Positions 62,312 through 64,000 of a DNA stretch of 64,000 bases are shown here, in pieces (positions within the stretch are counted from its first letter, which is position 1; every line of letters starts with the position of its first letter). The translations under genes and the position numbers were made by a program. The DNA comes from Salinivirga cyanobacteriivorans. Lineage in GTDB: Bacteria > Bacteroidota > Bacteroidia > Bacteroidales > Salinivirgaceae. The notes under the pieces are model-generated. The model was not told the origin of the DNA and searched no databases. It was given only the letters and a program-made list of their open reading frames with translations. The stretch lies in the NCBI RefSeq assembly GCF_001443605.1, contig NZ_CP013118.1, forward strand, positions 1,561,501 to 1,625,500, written 5' to 3'.

Positions 62312-63634
62312 TTAAAAAGGAATTAAAACTGTTACTTTGGTTCCCCGGCCCGATTCTGAAATCAATTTTACTTTTCCACCGTGAGCCTTCACAATTTCTC
62401 TGACATGGAAAAGCCCTAATCCTGAACCTTTGACTTCATGCCTATTACCTTCAGGTACACGATAAAACTTATCGAACACATATTTCTGAAACCGGTCCGG
62501 AATACCCGGGCCTTCATCAGCGACTGTAAGGCTTAGCCAGCTACCCGACTTTGCCACATGCATAAATATTTGACTTTGCCCACCATATTTCCGGGCATTA
62601 TCGAGCAAATTAAGTACTGCTGTTTCGAGCAAAAAACGATCAGCCCAAACATGGTCTACATCCTCTACCTTATAAAAACTAAGCTCAACCTCTCCGGACT
62701 GACGGGCAAACGTTTCAAGCAAACTCATACAAAATTCCTGCACAGGTATACGTTCCCGGGCTATGCCTTTTTCATAGAGGGTGGACAGCTCCATCACCTG
62801 ATTTACTACGGACTCGAGACGTTTCACCTGACTCGTAATTAAGGAGCTGGTTGCATTTAAATTTTCAGGATCAATGGTTTTGGCTGCCACAGAAAGCGTA
62901 GTTAAAGGAGTCTTCAACTCATGCGTCATGTTGTTGATAAAATCTGTTTTCATCTGATCTACCAATTGTTGTTTACGTATGGTTTTTATGGTATAAGCCA
63001 CAATTCCTGCAAATAAAAACAACATGATTAATGATATGAGCAGCTGCAACCAGATTTGTTTAAGTAGAAAAAATGTAATATTTGGAAAATTCACATATAC
63101 CGACACCTGCAGATTGATATTAAATCTGTTAAGCTTATAGAAAAAAGAATTATCGGGCTTGAGGAAACCCAGGTTTTTCATATCGCCTGAAAGCGTCAAA
63201 AAACTACCATTTTCATCAATATCGTACAATGTAATTACGGTGTCTGCCTGTCGTATAAAGAACTTACTCACAATAACAGACATGTTAAAATTGGTTTGAA
63301 TACCATCTTTTTGCAACAACCGGCCAAAATTTTCTTCCACATTTTGATACTCCTTCGTGGCCTGTATAGTAAGGCTGTCGATCACCTGCCGGTTACTACC
63401 CACAATCGGCTCGGCGGCCCCGAGCATTTGGTTTATGGAGTCGGCCAGCGGGCCAAGTTCCTGCCCATCCATACCACTTTGAAAAAATGCAGTACTGAGG
63501 TAATACTGTTTTGTAAATTTAAACTGCCGTTCTGCCGATTGGTAAGCATTCCATACCATAAAAACAGATAATACCAAAAACAATATGGCACCTGTAAGAA
63601 GCAGGTATAAACTGATTTTACTTTTTCTGTCCAT
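62312..63634 (-). CDS. Two-component sensor histidine kinase (RprX-like layout)
   Basis: From the ATG at 63634 (440 residues) a first membrane helix (ISLYLLLTGAILFLVLSVFM) and a periplasmic domain of about 160 residues lead to a second helix (LLISLIMLFLFAGIVAYTI). HisKA has MKTDFINNMTHELKTPLTTL with the phospho-His, and the ATPase has LLDNARKYGGQSQIF, VADEGPGIPDRFQKYVFDKF and GSGLGLFHVREIVKAHGGKV. There is no HAMP domain. The signal sensed is unknown. It is the first gene of the pair with the response regulator (stop and start abut). Confidence 0.93.
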   Translation of the reverse strand: MDRKSKISLYLLLTGAILFLVLSVFMVWNAYQSAERQFKFTKQYYLSTAFFQSGMDGQELGPLADSINQMLGAAEPIVGSNRQVIDSLTIQATKEYQNVEENFGRLLQKDGIQTNFNMSVIVSKFFIRQADTVITLYDIDENGSFLTLSGDMKNLGFLKPDNSFFYKLNRFNINLQVSVYVNFPNITFFLLKQIWLQLLISLIMLFLFAGIVAYTIKTIRKQQLVDQMKTDFINNMTHELKTPLTTLSVAAKTIDPENLNATSSLITSQVKRLESVVNQVMELSTLYEKGIARERIPVQEFCMSLLETFARQSGEVELSFYKVEDVDHVWADRFLLETAVLNLLDNARKYGGQSQIFMHVAKSGSWLSLTVADEGPGIPDRFQKYVFDKFYRVPEGNRHEVKGSGLGLFHVREIVKAHGGKVKLISESGRGTKVTVLIPF

Positions 63635-63670
63635 GACACAAAAATACACTTACTTCACTAAAAAAGAAAC

Positions 63671-63703
63671 CATTAACCCAGCATTAACCCAGTATTAACC
63701 GAA
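63671..63703. promoter_or_regulatory. Three 11-bp direct repeats, candidate response-regulator binding site
   Basis: CATTAACCCAG (63671), CATTAACCCAG (63682) and TATTAACCGAA (63693) follow one another without gaps, one per helical turn. This is the arrangement bound by OmpR/PhoB-family dimers. They lie between the kinase ATG (63634) and the exported gene at 63754, so they could control both. Confidence 0.6.
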
Positions 63704-63753
63704 GATCTCATATACCCTGCATAATTTAGCACTGAATTTTAAAGCCAAAAATT

Positions 63754-64000
63754 ATGAAACCTATTACCTTAACAATTTCAATCTTGCTCCTGGTATCGAT
63801 TACAATGCTACCTGCGCAACAAAAAACAATAGATCATGATCGTGCCGCAAAATATTTTAAACAGTTCGATCAATTGCGGGAAAGTGACAACGGAGCACTT
63901 TGGGGACACAAATTGCCACACAAAATGCTTTTCGTAAATCCGAAAAACTATGAATTCGTAGCCAACGAACCTTTGCAAGCCTATGAAGCTAAAGAGGATG
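63754..64000 (+). CDS. Exported protein of unknown function, N-terminal part (cut by window edge)
   Basis: The 82 visible residues begin with a signal peptide (MKPITLTISILLLVSITMLP, ending AQQ). They continue AAKYFKQFDQLRESDNGALW, GHKLPHKMLFVNPKNYEFVA and NEPLQAYEAKED. I do not recognise a domain in this stretch. It is divergent from the two-component operon, and its upstream region carries the 11-bp direct repeats, so it is a candidate target of that system. Confidence 0.75.
   Translation, partial: MKPITLTISILLLVSITMLPAQQKTIDHDRAAKYFKQFDQLRESDNGALWGHKLPHKMLFVNPKNYEFVANEPLQAYEAKED

Overview
The window is chromosomal DNA from a bacterium of the phylum Bacteroidota, probably an anaerobic or facultative Marinilabiliales/Bacteroidales-type lineage. 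The evidence is the TAnnTTTG promoter element in front of many genes, a short primary sigma factor without region 1.1, type IX secretion (T9SS) C-terminal domains of both type A and type B, a TonB receptor with an STN domain paired with a DUF4249 lipoprotein, DUF4369/DUF4199 proteins, and fermentation genes (citrate lyase, HydE, ADP-forming acyl-CoA synthetase). The species is not identified.

Layout. 0-6 kb: ftsH (cut by the window edge) and rsfS, two exported proteins of unknown function, a T9SS-type thioredoxin, an LpxH-like phosphoesterase and a TlpA-type lipoprotein. 6-18 kb: ribF, citrate lyase (a CitD-CitE fusion plus CitF), hydE, an ADP-forming acetyl-CoA synthetase, small membrane proteins, a flavodoxin, the primary sigma factor, rpe and a saccharopine-dehydrogenase-like enzyme. 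18.5-19 kb: tmRNA.

19-29 kb is an accessory stretch directly behind tmRNA: an S23-type four-helix-bundle gene and a GIY-YIG remnant between imperfect hairpin repeats; an aspartyl protease plus a secreted protein with four tandem CBM48-like domains; an MqsR-like toxin with an Xre/Panacea antitoxin, bracketed by two 148-bp direct repeats; a frameshifted DUF2075 helicase; and a frameshifted M28 aminopeptidase with a T9SS tail. Module-repeat-module-repeat order on one strand is the most unusual architecture here. 29.4-37.5 kb: a Tricorn-type protease gene lies between blocks of a repeat with an exact 464-bp period; one repeat copy was later split by an IS701-family element that left a TTAA target duplication.

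37.7-53 kb: a porin-like barrel, a large propeller-type sensor kinase, mutL, two rhomboid proteases, an EEP-family hydrolase, an AI-2E-type transporter, a type B T9SS protein, a 271-bp tandem repeat beside the SRP RNA gene, a DUF4199 protein and a GT2 glycosyltransferase. 53-64 kb: a lipoprotein/DUF2231 pair, a TPR lipoprotein, a tightly overlapping outer-membrane operon (241-aa exported protein, TonB receptor, DUF4249 lipoprotein, plug-bearing protein), and an OmpR-type two-component system facing a partial exported gene across three 11-bp direct repeats.

Functional threads: citrate lyase, acetyl-CoA synthetase and hydrogenase maturation fit mixed fermentation to acetate and H2. The exported thioredoxins, proteases and T9SS tails fit a surface-degrading lifestyle. 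All functions are read from sequence motifs and family knowledge; no database search was run.
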